NCBI GenBank assembly: GCA_019746155.1
Contig: JAIESJ010000261.1
Location: 1 to 24,916 of the forward strand
Source of the DNA: Burkholderiales bacterium
GTDB taxonomy: Bacteria; Pseudomonadota; Gammaproteobacteria; Burkholderiales; SG8-41
Length of the DNA stretch: 24,916 nt
Direction of reading: 5' to 3'
In this document: piece by piece, positions 15,242 through 22,641 of the stretch
How the letters are laid out: every line of letters begins with the position of its first letter
Numbering within the stretch: position 1 is the first letter of the stretch
The notes under the pieces: model-generated
Databases searched by the model: none
What the model was told of the DNA's origin: nothing
The model's input: only the letters and a program-made list of their open reading frames with translations
Program-made: the position numbers and the translations under genes

Positions 15242-15799
15242 TTGGATAATCAGGATAAACGGGTACGATTCGAGCGGCTGATCATGCCCCATCTGGATGC
15301 GGCCTACAACCTGGCGCGCTGGCTCGTGCGCAGTGACGACGACGCCGAGGAGGCGGTGCAGGAAGCGTTTCTTCGCGCCTACAGATTTTTCGGGTCGTTC
15401 CGCGGCGAAGATGGCAAAGCCTGGCTGCTCGCCATTGTCCGCAATACCTGTTACACGCTGCATACCCGGAGTAAGGCGGCCGGCATCAATGAGGAATTCG
15501 ACGAGCAGATTCATCAGCCGGAAACGGTTGCGGCGTCATCGGACGGTTGTTTCAGCCGGAATCCCGAGGAAATCCTGATCGAGCATGCGGACCGCGAACT
15601 TATCAACCGCGCGCTTGGAGAATTGCCGCTCGCATTTCGCGAAGTGCTGGTAATGCGCGAGCTTGAAGGGCTGTCCTACAAGGAGATCGCGCAAATCATC
15701 GATATTCCTCTCGGCACGGTAATGTCGAGACTGGCGCGAGGACGTCACCTGCTGCAGCGGGCGCTTGTCGCGCACATGAACAAGGAGTCTGCCAAATGA
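15242..15799 (+). CDS. ECF-type RNA polymerase sigma factor
   Basis: 185 residues. Region 2 spans about 10-80 (LDAAYNLARWLVRSDDDAEE, then VQEAFLRAYRFF, then AWLLAIVRNTC). Region 4 spans about 120-175 (RALGELPLAFREVLVMRELE, then LSYKEIAQIIDIPLGTVMSR), with a clear helix-turn-helix. There is no region 1 or 3, as usual for ECF factors. The start is TTG at 15242-15244, with AAAGGA six to eight bases upstream and no ATG near it. The stop overlaps the anti-sigma ATG by 4 bp (ATGA), indicating translational coupling. It should direct transcription of a small regulon that may include the divergent DsrE genes. Confidence 0.93.
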   Translation: MDNQDKRVRFERLIMPHLDAAYNLARWLVRSDDDAEEAVQEAFLRAYRFFGSFRGEDGKAWLLAIVRNTCYTLHTRSKAAGINEEFDEQIHQPETVAASSDGCFSRNPEEILIEHADRELINRALGELPLAFREVLVMRELEGLSYKEIAQIIDIPLGTVMSRLARGRHLLQRALVAHMNKESAK

Positions 15800-16506
15800 A
15801 TTGCCAGGAATTGGAACGTCTGGTTCACGCCTATCTCGACCATGAACTCGATCTGATGACCAGCCTGGATCTGGAGGCGCACCTCAACGAATGCGGCACC
15901 TGCCGCGCGCATCATCAGGCGTTGCGGGCCCTGCGCGACGCCGGGGCACAGCACGTGCGCTTTCATGCCGCCCCCGCTGCGCTGAAAGCCCGCATTGCGC
16001 GAGAGCTGCGTGACGCCTGCCGCGACAGGACGTCGACGCGATTGCAAGCGTGGCGTGCGGCAACAGCGGTTTCGGTTTTTGCGTTGACGGCGCTGCTGGC
16101 ATGGGTAGCCCTGCCGGTTACGTCCCCGGGACCGCGTCAGGCCGCCGCACAATCCGAGGAAAGAATGGTTTATCACATCGCCAGCAGCGCCGACGCCGAA
16201 ACCGCGCTGCGCAACGTCGCCAACCACCTCGCAATTTCGCCCCGCGCACGAGTGGTAATCGTCGCCCACAACAACGGCGTGGATTTTCTGTTGCGCGGCG
16301 CCAGGAACCGCGACGGTTCGCCATATGAATCTTCGGTGTCGCAGCTCAAGGCGCAGGGCGTCGACTTCCGCGTATGCCAGAATACCCTGACCCGGCGCCA
16401 GATCAGTCTTGACTCGGTGATACCGGAAGCACACCTGGTCCCTTCGGGCATCGCCGAAATCAGCCGTCTGCAAACCCAGGAGGGCTATGCCTATATGAAG
16501 CTCTGA
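15796..16506 (+). CDS. Zinc anti-sigma factor fused to a periplasmic DsrE-type domain
   Basis: 236 residues in three parts. Residues 1-45 are a zinc-binding anti-sigma domain with H29-x3-C33-x2-C36 (HLNECGTC), which would hold the sigma factor at the membrane. Residues 88-108 form one transmembrane helix. Residues 122-236 form a DsrE-like domain placed outside the cytoplasm. This last part is very similar to the lipoprotein at 14054-14518 (VYHI, ALRN, GVDFL, LKAQGV, VCQ, IPEA, VPSG, EGYAY) and keeps its cysteine as C194. The gene overlaps the sigma gene. Inference: the DsrE domain is the sensor. The fusion is continuous in one frame with no sign of a sequencing break. Confidence 0.9.
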   Translation: MNCQELERLVHAYLDHELDLMTSLDLEAHLNECGTCRAHHQALRALRDAGAQHVRFHAAPAALKARIARELRDACRDRTSTRLQAWRAATAVSVFALTALLAWVALPVTSPGPRQAAAQSEERMVYHIASSADAETALRNVANHLAISPRARVVIVAHNNGVDFLLRGARNRDGSPYESSVSQLKAQGVDFRVCQNTLTRRQISLDSVIPEAHLVPSGIAEISRLQTQEGYAYMKL

Positions 16507-16572
16507 GACCGTCAGGTCCGCGCCCGCGCGCCAAGCGCGCTGGCACTGGCGCCGTCACTTTCGTTTAGTCTG

Positions 16573-16617
16573 TACAATAATAGATGCCTGCATCTCGTCA
16601 CGCGTGTGACATGCAGG
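16573..16617 (+). promoter_or_regulatory. -10 box and 5' stem-loop leader of acylphosphatase
   Basis: TACAAT (16573-16578) is a good -10 box, with a weak -35. About eight bases downstream begins a bipartite hairpin: CCTGCAT (16587-16593) pairs with ATGCAGG (16611-16617), and inside it GTCAC (16597-16601) pairs with GTGAC (16606-16610) around a GCGT loop. The stem would sit at the extreme 5' end of the transcript. It has no T-run, so it is not a terminator of the upstream gene. Confidence 0.45.
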
Positions 16618-16636
16618 TCTGTTGCGCAGGCTCGCC

Positions 16637-16912
16637 ATGACAGTGACCAGGCATTTGATAATCCTCGGACGGGTGCAGGGCGTTGGTTTCCGCTTTTATA
16701 TGCAGCGCAAGGCGCGCGAACTCGGCGTCACCGGCTGGGTCCGCAACCGTCTCGACGGCAGCGTCGAGGCCATGGTGCAGGGCTTGCCTGAGTCAGTGGT
16801 AGCGATGATCGCGTGGGCCAGGCGCGGACCCGCGAGCGCGGTAGTGAGCGAAGTACGAATCGCTGAGGGCGAAGGCGAATACTCGGAGTTTGCGATGCTG
16901 CCCACCGCATGA
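16637..16912 (+). CDS. acyP: Acylphosphatase
   Basis: 91 residues from the ATG at 16637; a TTG five codons upstream is less likely. A small cytosolic enzyme that hydrolyses acyl-phosphates. The signature GRVQGVGFRFYMQ (residues 11-23) carries the active-site Arg in the phosphate loop, and GWVRNRLDGSVEAMVQG carries the catalytic Asn. Length and motifs match the family throughout. No strong ribosome-binding site is visible. It stands alone between the anti-sigma gene and the convergent dnaE, so its metabolic context is not informative. Confidence 0.95.
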   Translation: MTVTRHLIILGRVQGVGFRFYMQRKARELGVTGWVRNRLDGSVEAMVQGLPESVVAMIAWARRGPASAVVSEVRIAEGEGEYSEFAMLPTA

Positions 16913-17007
16913 AAATCGAAATACTAGCGCAGACGCAAACTCTGTCGCGGCTCGTCCAGCATCCTGTCGATCAATGCCTAGAGCCTCTCCCAAAAACCAA
17001 ATCATTA

Positions 17008-17091
17008 GCCGCTGATGAATTCTTTTTAATACCCTTCTTTTCAATACCCGTTCTTTTTAATACCCGCTCGACGGGTACTTGAGGGGTAGAG
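17008..17091 (+). repeat. Family 2 tandem repeat with TACCCG hairpin, copy 1
   Basis: Three units of TTCTTTT(T/C)AATACCC(G) (17020-17034, 17035-17050, 17051-17066) are followed by a hairpin TACCCG-ctcga-CGGGTA (17061-17077) and CTTGAGGGGTAGAG. Related sequences are at 22340-22447 (inverted) and 24186-24226 (same orientation, also preceded by CCGC(T/G)GATGAA). It fills the middle of the 263-bp acyP-dnaE gap. I see nothing else in 16913-17007 or 17092-17175. Confidence 0.75.
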
Positions 17092-17175
17092 AGGTCAGGA
17101 GTGGGGGCTGGAAGGGTCAGGAATAAGGGCCGGGCGGTTCCATCAGGTTTTAAATATCTTTGAGACGACTTCTAG

Positions 17176-20100
17176 TCAATTTCCCGCGTTCTGCTCGCGG
17201 TAGACGATGCTGACGTTTTCCGCGTTCAGCCAGTCGGCGAGCGACTGGATCAGATCGTCGTGCAGGCTGACGCGCCAGTCGTCGCCGAGATCGATTTCGC
17301 AGGTCGCGGCGCGGTTCGAATAGACAATCGACACGGGGCAGCTGCCGCTGCGATAGGGAGACAGCAGCTCGCGCAGCCGGTCGCCCGAGGACTGGCCGTT
17401 GCAGGTGAGCCGCATCGCCTTGGCGTAGCGATTGCGCGCGGTCTGCAGATCGAAGAGTTTTTCGGCGGAAATCCGCAGGCTGCCAGAAAAATCGTCGTGC
17501 GCCACCTTGCCTTCCACGATCAGCAGCCGGTCCTCCTTCAGCCAGTGGCGGTGCTGCTCGAAAAGTTCGTTGAACACGGTCAGCTCGATGCGCGCGTTGC
17601 CGTCGTCGAGCAGAATCACGGCCATGCGTCCGCGCCGGGTCATCTGGATGCGCAGACTGTGTATGATGCCCGCGAGCAGCACCGGGTGCGGCTGGGGCGT
17701 GAGCTGGTCGAGCCGGGTGGAAATGAATCCGCGCAGCTCGCGTTCATAACTCCTGAACGGGTGCCCCGAGAAATAAAAACCGAGCGCGAGCTTTTCGTTC
17801 TGCAGCTGCTCGCGGTCGCTCCAGCGCGGCACGTCGGCAAGCGCGACGGCGTGAGCGGTGTCCGCAAGGTCCCCGAACAGACTGACCTGGTGCGCGCTGC
17901 GGCTCGCCTGCTCGGCGCTCTCCAGCGCCATGCCAACCGAAGCGAGCAGGCTGGCGCGGTGATCGTTGATCGAATCGAAAGCGCCGGCGCGGATCAGCGA
18001 CTCCACCACGCGGCGGTTGACGATGCGCTTGTCGACACGATGGCAGAAGTCGAACAGGTCCTTGAACGGCCCGCCTTGCTGCCGCACTGCGATGACGTGG
18101 CCGATCGCCGCCTCCCCCGTGCCCTTGATCGCGCCCAGGCCATAACGGATGCGTTTGCCGTCGATCGGCACAAAGCGGTAATCGCCGCTGTTCAGGTCGG
18201 GCGGGAGGATTTCGAGGCCGTTCTGCACCGCGTCGTCGACCAGCAACTGCACCTTGTCGGTGTCGTCCATCACCGCCGACAAGTTGGCCGCCATGAACGC
18301 CGCCGGGTGATGCGCTTTCATGTACGCGGTCTGGTAGGCGACCAGCGCGTAGGCCGCCGCATGCGACTTGTTGAAGCCATAGCCCGCGAACTTCTCCATC
18401 AGGTCGAAGATCTCGTCGGCCTTGGCGGCCGATAACCCGTTCTTCGCGGCGCCGGCGCGGAACAGATCGCGGTGCTGCGCCATCTCCTCCGGTTTCTTCT
18501 TGCCCATCGCGCGGCGCAGCAGGTCGGCGCCGCCCAGGCTGTAGCCGCCGATGATCTGCGCCATCTGCATCACCTGCTCCTGGTAGACCATGATGCCGTA
18601 GGTCTCGGCGAGGATAGGCTCCACCCGCGGGTCGGGATAGACGACCCGCTCGCGCCCGTGCTTGCGCTCGCAAAACGAAGGGATGAGTTCCATCGGCCCG
18701 GGCCGGTACAGCGACACCAGCGCGACGATGTCGCCGAAGCGGTCGGGCCGGGCGCGCTTCAGGAGATCGCGCATGCCGCGCGATTCGAACTGGAACACCG
18801 CTGTCGTGTTGGCGCTGGCGAATATCGCATAGGTCGCGGCGTCATCGAGCGGCAGCTCGTGCAGCGCGAGCGTCGAAGACGGGTCAAGCTGCTTGACGTA
18901 GCGCACCGTCCAGTCGAGGATGGTGAGTGTAGTGAGGCCCAGGAAGTCGAACTTGACCAGCCCGATCGACTCGACGTCGTCCTTGTCGAACTGGCTCACC
19001 GCCGCATCCGACGCGTCAGCGATATAAAGCGGGCAGAAATCGGTAAGTTTCCCCGGCGCGATCAGCACGCCGCCAGCGTGCATGCCGACGTTGCGCGTGA
19101 GTCCCTCCAGCTTCTCCGCCAGTTCCAGCAGCTCGCGCACCTCCTCCTCGTTTTTCTCGCGCTCCTTCAATTGCGGCTCCATCTCGCACGCATCCCGCAG
19201 GGTAATGTGCTTGCCGGGCTGGAACGGGATGAGCTTCGCGAGCTGGTCGCAGAAATTGTACGGCAGATCGAGCACGCGCCCGACGTCACGCACCACCGCC
19301 TTCGCCGCCATGGTACCGAAGGTGGCGATCTGGGACACGCTGTCGGCGCCGTAGCGCTGCTTGACATAGTCGATCACGCGGTCGCGCCCGTCCTGGCAGA
19401 AATCGATATCGAAGTCCGGCATCGACACGCGCTCGGGATTGAGAAAGCGCTCGAACAGCAAGTCGTAGCGCAGCGGATCAAGATCGGTAATCCCCAGGCT
19501 GTAGGCCACCAGCGAGCCCGCGCCCGAACCGCGACCGGGTCCTACCGGCACGCCGTTCTCCTTCGCCCAGTTGATGAAATCGGCGACGATCAGGAAATAG
19601 CCGGGAAAGCCCATCTGCGAGATGGTCGCGAGCTCGAACTCGAGCCGCTCCCGGTAGCGCGGCTGCGCCCGGCTGCGCTCGGCCTCGTCCGCATAAAGCT
19701 GCCGCATGCGGCGCTCGAGGCCCGCCAGCGCACGCTCACGCAGATACTGGTCGAGACTGACGTTATCGGGCGTCGGGAAGTCCGGCAGCCGGCTTATGCC
19801 GAGGGTAAGCGCAAGATTGCAGCGCTTGGCGATTTCCACGCTGTTGGCCAGCGCTTCCGGAATGTCCCCGAACAACGCGCCCATCTCCGCCTGCGTCTTG
19901 AAATACTGCTCGGAGCTGAATTTCCGCGGACGGCGCTGATCGGACAGGATATAACCTTCCGCAATACACACGCGCGCCTCGTGCGCGCGGAAATCGTCGG
20001 GCTTCACGAATTGCACGGGATGCGTCGCCACCACCGGCAGCTTGAGCAGGGAGGCAAGGCGCAGCGCGTGCTGCACGTAGCTTTCGAGCGGCACCGCTGC

Positions 20101-20646
20101 CGCGCCCATGGTCATGGCGCCGGGCCCCAGGCGCTGCAGCTCGATGTAATAGCGGCCCGGAAACAGCGCCTGCCACTCGCGCGCGAGCTTTTGCGCCAGT
20201 TTCATGTTCTCGATCACCAGCGCCTGGCCGACATCGCCGTGATGCGCGCCGGAGAGCGCGATCAAACCCTCGGCCCCGGTCTCGGCAAACCAGGCTTTCT
20301 CGATCTCGGCGCGGCCGCGATACTGGTTCAAGCGATAGGCGCGCGTGAGCAGCTCGCACAGGCGCAGATATCCGGCATGCGAAGCGCACAGCAGCAGCAG
20401 GCGATAGGGTTTGTCGCGATCGGCCTTGTTGCTGATCCAGACATCGCAGCCGATAATGGGCTTCACCCCGCGGCTGCGCGCCGCCTGATAGAACTTGACC
20501 GCACCGAACAGGTTGGTAAGGTCGGTCAGTGCCAGCGCCGGCATGCCGTCCCGGGCCGCCATCCCGATCGCCTCGTCGAGGCGCACAATCCCGTCCACGA
20601 TCGAGTACTCGCTGTGCAATCGCAGATGGACGAAAGAGGGCCGCAT
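17176..20646 (-). CDS. dnaE: DNA polymerase III alpha subunit
   Basis: Replicative polymerase catalytic subunit, 1156 residues (E. coli 1160). The N-terminal PHP domain begins HLRLHSEYSIVDG (about 7-19). The polymerase core shows GPGRGSGAGSLVAYSLGITD and the catalytic-aspartate motif PDFDIDF (410-416). YQEQVMQMAQIIGGYSLGGA and GYGFNKSHAAAYALVAYQTA belong to the fingers and tandem HhH regions. An OB-fold follows from about residue 985 (LLAGIIHSLRIQ). It is the DnaE1 type by length and C-terminal region; no imuA/imuB neighbours suggest DnaE2. No clear ribosome-binding site precedes the ATG. It stands alone, convergent with acyP. Confidence 0.97.
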   Translation of the reverse strand: MRPSFVHLRLHSEYSIVDGIVRLDEAIGMAARDGMPALALTDLTNLFGAVKFYQAARSRGVKPIIGCDVWISNKADRDKPYRLLLLCASHAGYLRLCELLTRAYRLNQYRGRAEIEKAWFAETGAEGLIALSGAHHGDVGQALVIENMKLAQKLAREWQALFPGRYYIELQRLGPGAMTMGAAAVPLESYVQHALRLASLLKLPVVATHPVQFVKPDDFRAHEARVCIAEGYILSDQRRPRKFSSEQYFKTQAEMGALFGDIPEALANSVEIAKRCNLALTLGISRLPDFPTPDNVSLDQYLRERALAGLERRMRQLYADEAERSRAQPRYRERLEFELATISQMGFPGYFLIVADFINWAKENGVPVGPGRGSGAGSLVAYSLGITDLDPLRYDLLFERFLNPERVSMPDFDIDFCQDGRDRVIDYVKQRYGADSVSQIATFGTMAAKAVVRDVGRVLDLPYNFCDQLAKLIPFQPGKHITLRDACEMEPQLKEREKNEEEVRELLELAEKLEGLTRNVGMHAGGVLIAPGKLTDFCPLYIADASDAAVSQFDKDDVESIGLVKFDFLGLTTLTILDWTVRYVKQLDPSSTLALHELPLDDAATYAIFASANTTAVFQFESRGMRDLLKRARPDRFGDIVALVSLYRPGPMELIPSFCERKHGRERVVYPDPRVEPILAETYGIMVYQEQVMQMAQIIGGYSLGGADLLRRAMGKKKPEEMAQHRDLFRAGAAKNGLSAAKADEIFDLMEKFAGYGFNKSHAAAYALVAYQTAYMKAHHPAAFMAANLSAVMDDTDKVQLLVDDAVQNGLEILPPDLNSGDYRFVPIDGKRIRYGLGAIKGTGEAAIGHVIAVRQQGGPFKDLFDFCHRVDKRIVNRRVVESLIRAGAFDSINDHRASLLASVGMALESAEQASRSAHQVSLFGDLADTAHAVALADVPRWSDREQLQNEKLALGFYFSGHPFRSYERELRGFISTRLDQLTPQPHPVLLAGIIHSLRIQMTRRGRMAVILLDDGNARIELTVFNELFEQHRHWLKEDRLLIVEGKVAHDDFSGSLRISAEKLFDLQTARNRYAKAMRLTCNGQSSGDRLRELLSPYRSGSCPVSIVYSNRAATCEIDLGDDWRVSLHDDLIQSLADWLNAENVSIVYREQNAGN

Positions 20647-20814
20647 GATGGGAATCTATTTTACGCCGGCATGCCGTTTTTTTTAACTGCGGATCACGGC
20701 CAATTTCCGGACGTGCGCGCAACAAAAAAATTTAAGCAAAGAAAATCCACCACATAGCCGTCAACGCTGCGCAAGTAATGAGCAGCCAATAATGGTTTGC
20801 GTCACCGCACTTAC

Positions 20815-20843
20815 CGCATTATGGCGGCTTGTCGCATAATGCG
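20815..20843. promoter_or_regulatory. 29-bp perfect dyad upstream of dnaE
   Basis: CGCATTATG (20815-20823) and CATAATGCG (20835-20843) are perfect 9-bp inverted arms with an 11-nt spacer. It lies about 170 bp upstream of dnaE and 14 bp before the solo family 1 repeat. It could be an operator or a relic of another element; nothing else is recognisable in 20647-20814. Confidence 0.4.
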
Positions 20844-20856
20844 TGTTGCTTTCGCG

Positions 20857-20894
20857 CTAGGAGCTTGTCGGACTTGAGTCCGACAGGCTGCTAG
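20857..20894. repeat. Family 1 minimal palindrome, copy C
   Basis: Nearly perfect dyad: CTAGGAGCTTGTCGGACT, then a 2-nt centre, then AGTCCGACAGGCTGCTAG (16 of 18 positions pair). The left arm matches the right end of the composite element and the right arm matches its left end. It therefore looks like the two element ends joined without the middle. Confidence 0.8.
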
Positions 20895-20955
20895 GCTGAT
20901 CTTGCGCCAACCCCATAAATACATCGGTTTGGGTATCTCTTGACATGCGCTCCGA

Positions 20956-21157
20956 ATGAAACCCAGCCGCTCGCATTTTCACGACATCCGCGGTCTGCGC
21001 TACCACGTTCGCACCTGGGGTGAGCCGCATTGGCCGCGACTGTTCCTGCTGCACGGCTGAATGGACGTGTCGGCCTCCTTCCAGTTCCTGGTCGACAGCC
21101 TGAAACACGAGTGAAACTTACCCGGACTGGCGCGAAACATACGCTGACGGCTGGTAA
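20956..21157 (+). pseudogene. Decayed alpha/beta-hydrolase, 5' fragment
   Basis: From the ATG at 20956 the frame reads the start of an alpha/beta-hydrolase up to LFLLHG. TGA at 21058-21060 follows, where homologues have Trp (HGWMD). The same frame continues MDVSASFQFLVDSLKHE to a second TGA (21112-21114). After a one-base shift, PDWR (21122-21133) matches the family's next strand (APDWRG) and ends at TAA (21155-21157). The catalytic Ser and His regions are absent; the glt promoter begins four bases later. Recognised from the HG(W)MDVSASFQFLVD pattern only; the original enzyme is unknown. Confidence 0.8.
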
Positions 21158-21160
21158 ATC

Positions 21161-21189
21161 TGGACAAATAAAAACCATTGGGCTAGATT
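21161..21189 (+). promoter_or_regulatory. Putative sigma-70 promoter of gltI
   Basis: -35 TGGACA (21161-21166, five of six consensus bases), 17-bp spacer, -10 TAGATT (21184-21189, four of six). It would give a leader of about 65 nt before gltI. No sigma-54 TGGC..TTGC pair was found here. Confidence 0.5.
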
Positions 21190-21259
21190 GGGTGGCGCCA
21201 TCGGGGCCGGCAACCCCTCTCAGGATAATAATAACCATATGTTTTTAAAGGAGAATTTT

Positions 21260-22180
21260 ATGAAGCGCCATGCCATGTTGTGGGCCGCTCTACTCGCAGC
21301 GGCAATCACTGCCGGCCCTGCGGCTGCGCAGGAACTCACCGGCACGCTCAAGAAAATCAAGGACACCGGCGTGGTCAAGATCGGCCATCGTGATGCTTCG
21401 ATTCCGTTCTCGTACCTCGACGATAAACAGCAGCCGATCGGTTATGGCGTCGACATCTGCCTGAAAATAGTCGATGCGATCAAGGCCGAACTCAAAATGC
21501 CCGCTCTCAAGGTCGAGTTCGTGCCCGTCACCTCGCAAACGCGCATTCCGATTCTCACCGGCGGCAACATCGATCTCGAATGCGGTTCCACCACCAACAG
21601 CGTCGAACGCCAGAAGCAGGTTGCCTTCGCGCCCACCTACTTCATGACCGGCACCAAGCTGATCGTCAAGAAATCCTCGGGCATCAAGGGCTACAACGAC
21701 CTCAAGGGCAAGACCGTGGTCTACACGCAGGGCACCACCAACGAGCGCGCGATGAAAGCCTATAACGACGAGAAGAAACTCGGCATCAACTTCATACCGG
21801 CCAAGGATCACGCCGAATCGTTCCTGGCGGTGGAAACCGGCCGCGCGGCGGCGTTCCCGATGGACGACATTCTGCTCTACAGCCTGCGCGCCAGCGCCAA
21901 GAACCCGGCCGACTACGAGATCGTCGGCGAATTCCTGTCGGACGACCCGTATGGAATCATGTTGCGCCGGGACGATCCTGCGTTCAAGAGGCTGGTGGAC
22001 AACACGGTGACCGGACTCTACAAGAGCGGTGAGATCAACAAGATCTACGCCAAGTGGTTCCAGTCCCCGATCCCGCCCAAGGGCATCAATCTCAACTTCC
22101 CGATGTCGGATGCGCTCAAGGAACTAATAAAGAATCCGAATGACAAGGGCGTCGAGGCCTGCGGCAGGATGAAGTGTTAG
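21260..22180 (+). CDS. gltI: Glutamate/aspartate ABC transporter substrate-binding protein
   Basis: 306 residues; periplasmic solute-binding protein of family 3. The ATG is set by AAAGGAG (21247-21253) and by the signal peptide after it (MKRHAMLWAALL..GPAAAQ, cleavage near 23). Close to E. coli GltI over its whole length: GHRDASIPFSYLD, ECGSTTNSVERQKQVAF, GKTVVYTQGTTNE, AKDHAESFLAVETGRAAAF, DDPYGIMLRRDDP and FQSPIPPKGINLNF. These segments build the two lobes that hold the dicarboxylic amino acid. The TAG stop is part of the family 1 repeat that follows at once. First gene of gltIJKL. Confidence 0.95.
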   Translation: MKRHAMLWAALLAAAITAGPAAAQELTGTLKKIKDTGVVKIGHRDASIPFSYLDDKQQPIGYGVDICLKIVDAIKAELKMPALKVEFVPVTSQTRIPILTGGNIDLECGSTTNSVERQKQVAFAPTYFMTGTKLIVKKSSGIKGYNDLKGKTVVYTQGTTNERAMKAYNDEKKLGINFIPAKDHAESFLAVETGRAAAFPMDDILLYSLRASAKNPADYEIVGEFLSDDPYGIMLRRDDPAFKRLVDNTVTGLYKSGEINKIYAKWFQSPIPPKGINLNFPMSDALKELIKNPNDKGVEACGRMKC

Positions 22181-22636
22181 CAGCCTGTCGGACTTGGCAC
22201 TATTCGCCGGAACGCGTAGCGTTAATGGCTCGCTGTTAATTGATGCTTTAGCGACAGGCTGCCAATTGAGTTTTACGTAAATAAATGACATACATTTACG
22301 TCTCGAATCCCCCCTCTCGTTCCCTTGCCCTTGATCCCTCTACCCCTCAAGTACCCGTCAAGCGGGTATTGAGAAGAAGGGGTACTGAAAGGAGTCCCGG
22401 AGGGAGAGAGGGGTGGACACCCCTCAAGGGGGTATTAAAAAGAAGGGTGAGGGATTGAGCGTGTCACGCGGTTAAGAAAAGCTCAATAAGAAAGAAGCCG
22501 TCGTGTCGAAACGCTGTTCTGGCCGGGACAAACGTCACTTGCATGGCGCTCTTTTCGCCCCGTTCTTTAGTGCTTTTCATTTCAGGAGTTTGTCGGGGCT
22601 AAGTCCGACAGACTCCTAGGCCCGACAAACTCCTGG
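22177..22636. repeat. Family 1 composite palindromic element, copy B, with internal insertion
   Basis: The left hairpin unit GCAGCCTGTCG (22180-22190) to CGACAGGCTGC (22252-22262) is 83 bp, exactly as in copy A, and aligns along its length. The right part (22502-22634) aligns with 1058-1172 of copy A and carries AGGAGTTTGTCGG (22584-22596) with two downstream complements (22605-22617, 22622-22634). Between them about 210 bp are extra (22263-22471). The element fills the whole gltI-gltJ gap, supplies the gltI stop codon, and ends about 6-8 bases before the gltJ ATG. Confidence 0.85.
22340..22447 (-). repeat. Family 2 repeat, inverted double copy inside copy B
   Basis: Two blocks, 22340-22386 and 22419-22447, are reverse complements of the family 2 pattern at 17008-17091 and 24186-24226: CTACCCCTCAAGTACCCG with hairpin arms TACCCG/CGGGTA, and ACCCCTCAAGGGGGTATT. 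They are separated by a GGAGGGAGAGAGGGG purine run. They form most of the insertion in the family 1 element. Confidence 0.7.
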
Positions 22637-22641
22637 CGATC

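Noticed and set aside
17020..17066. Tandem units as a CRISPR array
   Set aside because: Units are 15-16 bp with no unique spacers and no cas genes nearby; the same holds for 24371-24400.
16908..17085. Small frame overlapping the acyP stop by ATGA
   Set aside because: Half of it is family 2 repeat sequence; the protein looks random.
18472..20757. 761-codon open frame antisense to dnaE
   Set aside because: Shadow frame; rich in His/Arg/Leu as expected from the complement of GC-rich coding DNA, no motifs.
21161..21259. Sigma-54 promoter for gltI
   Set aside because: No TGGC-N8-TTGC arrangement with correct spacing; a sigma-70-like pair fits better.
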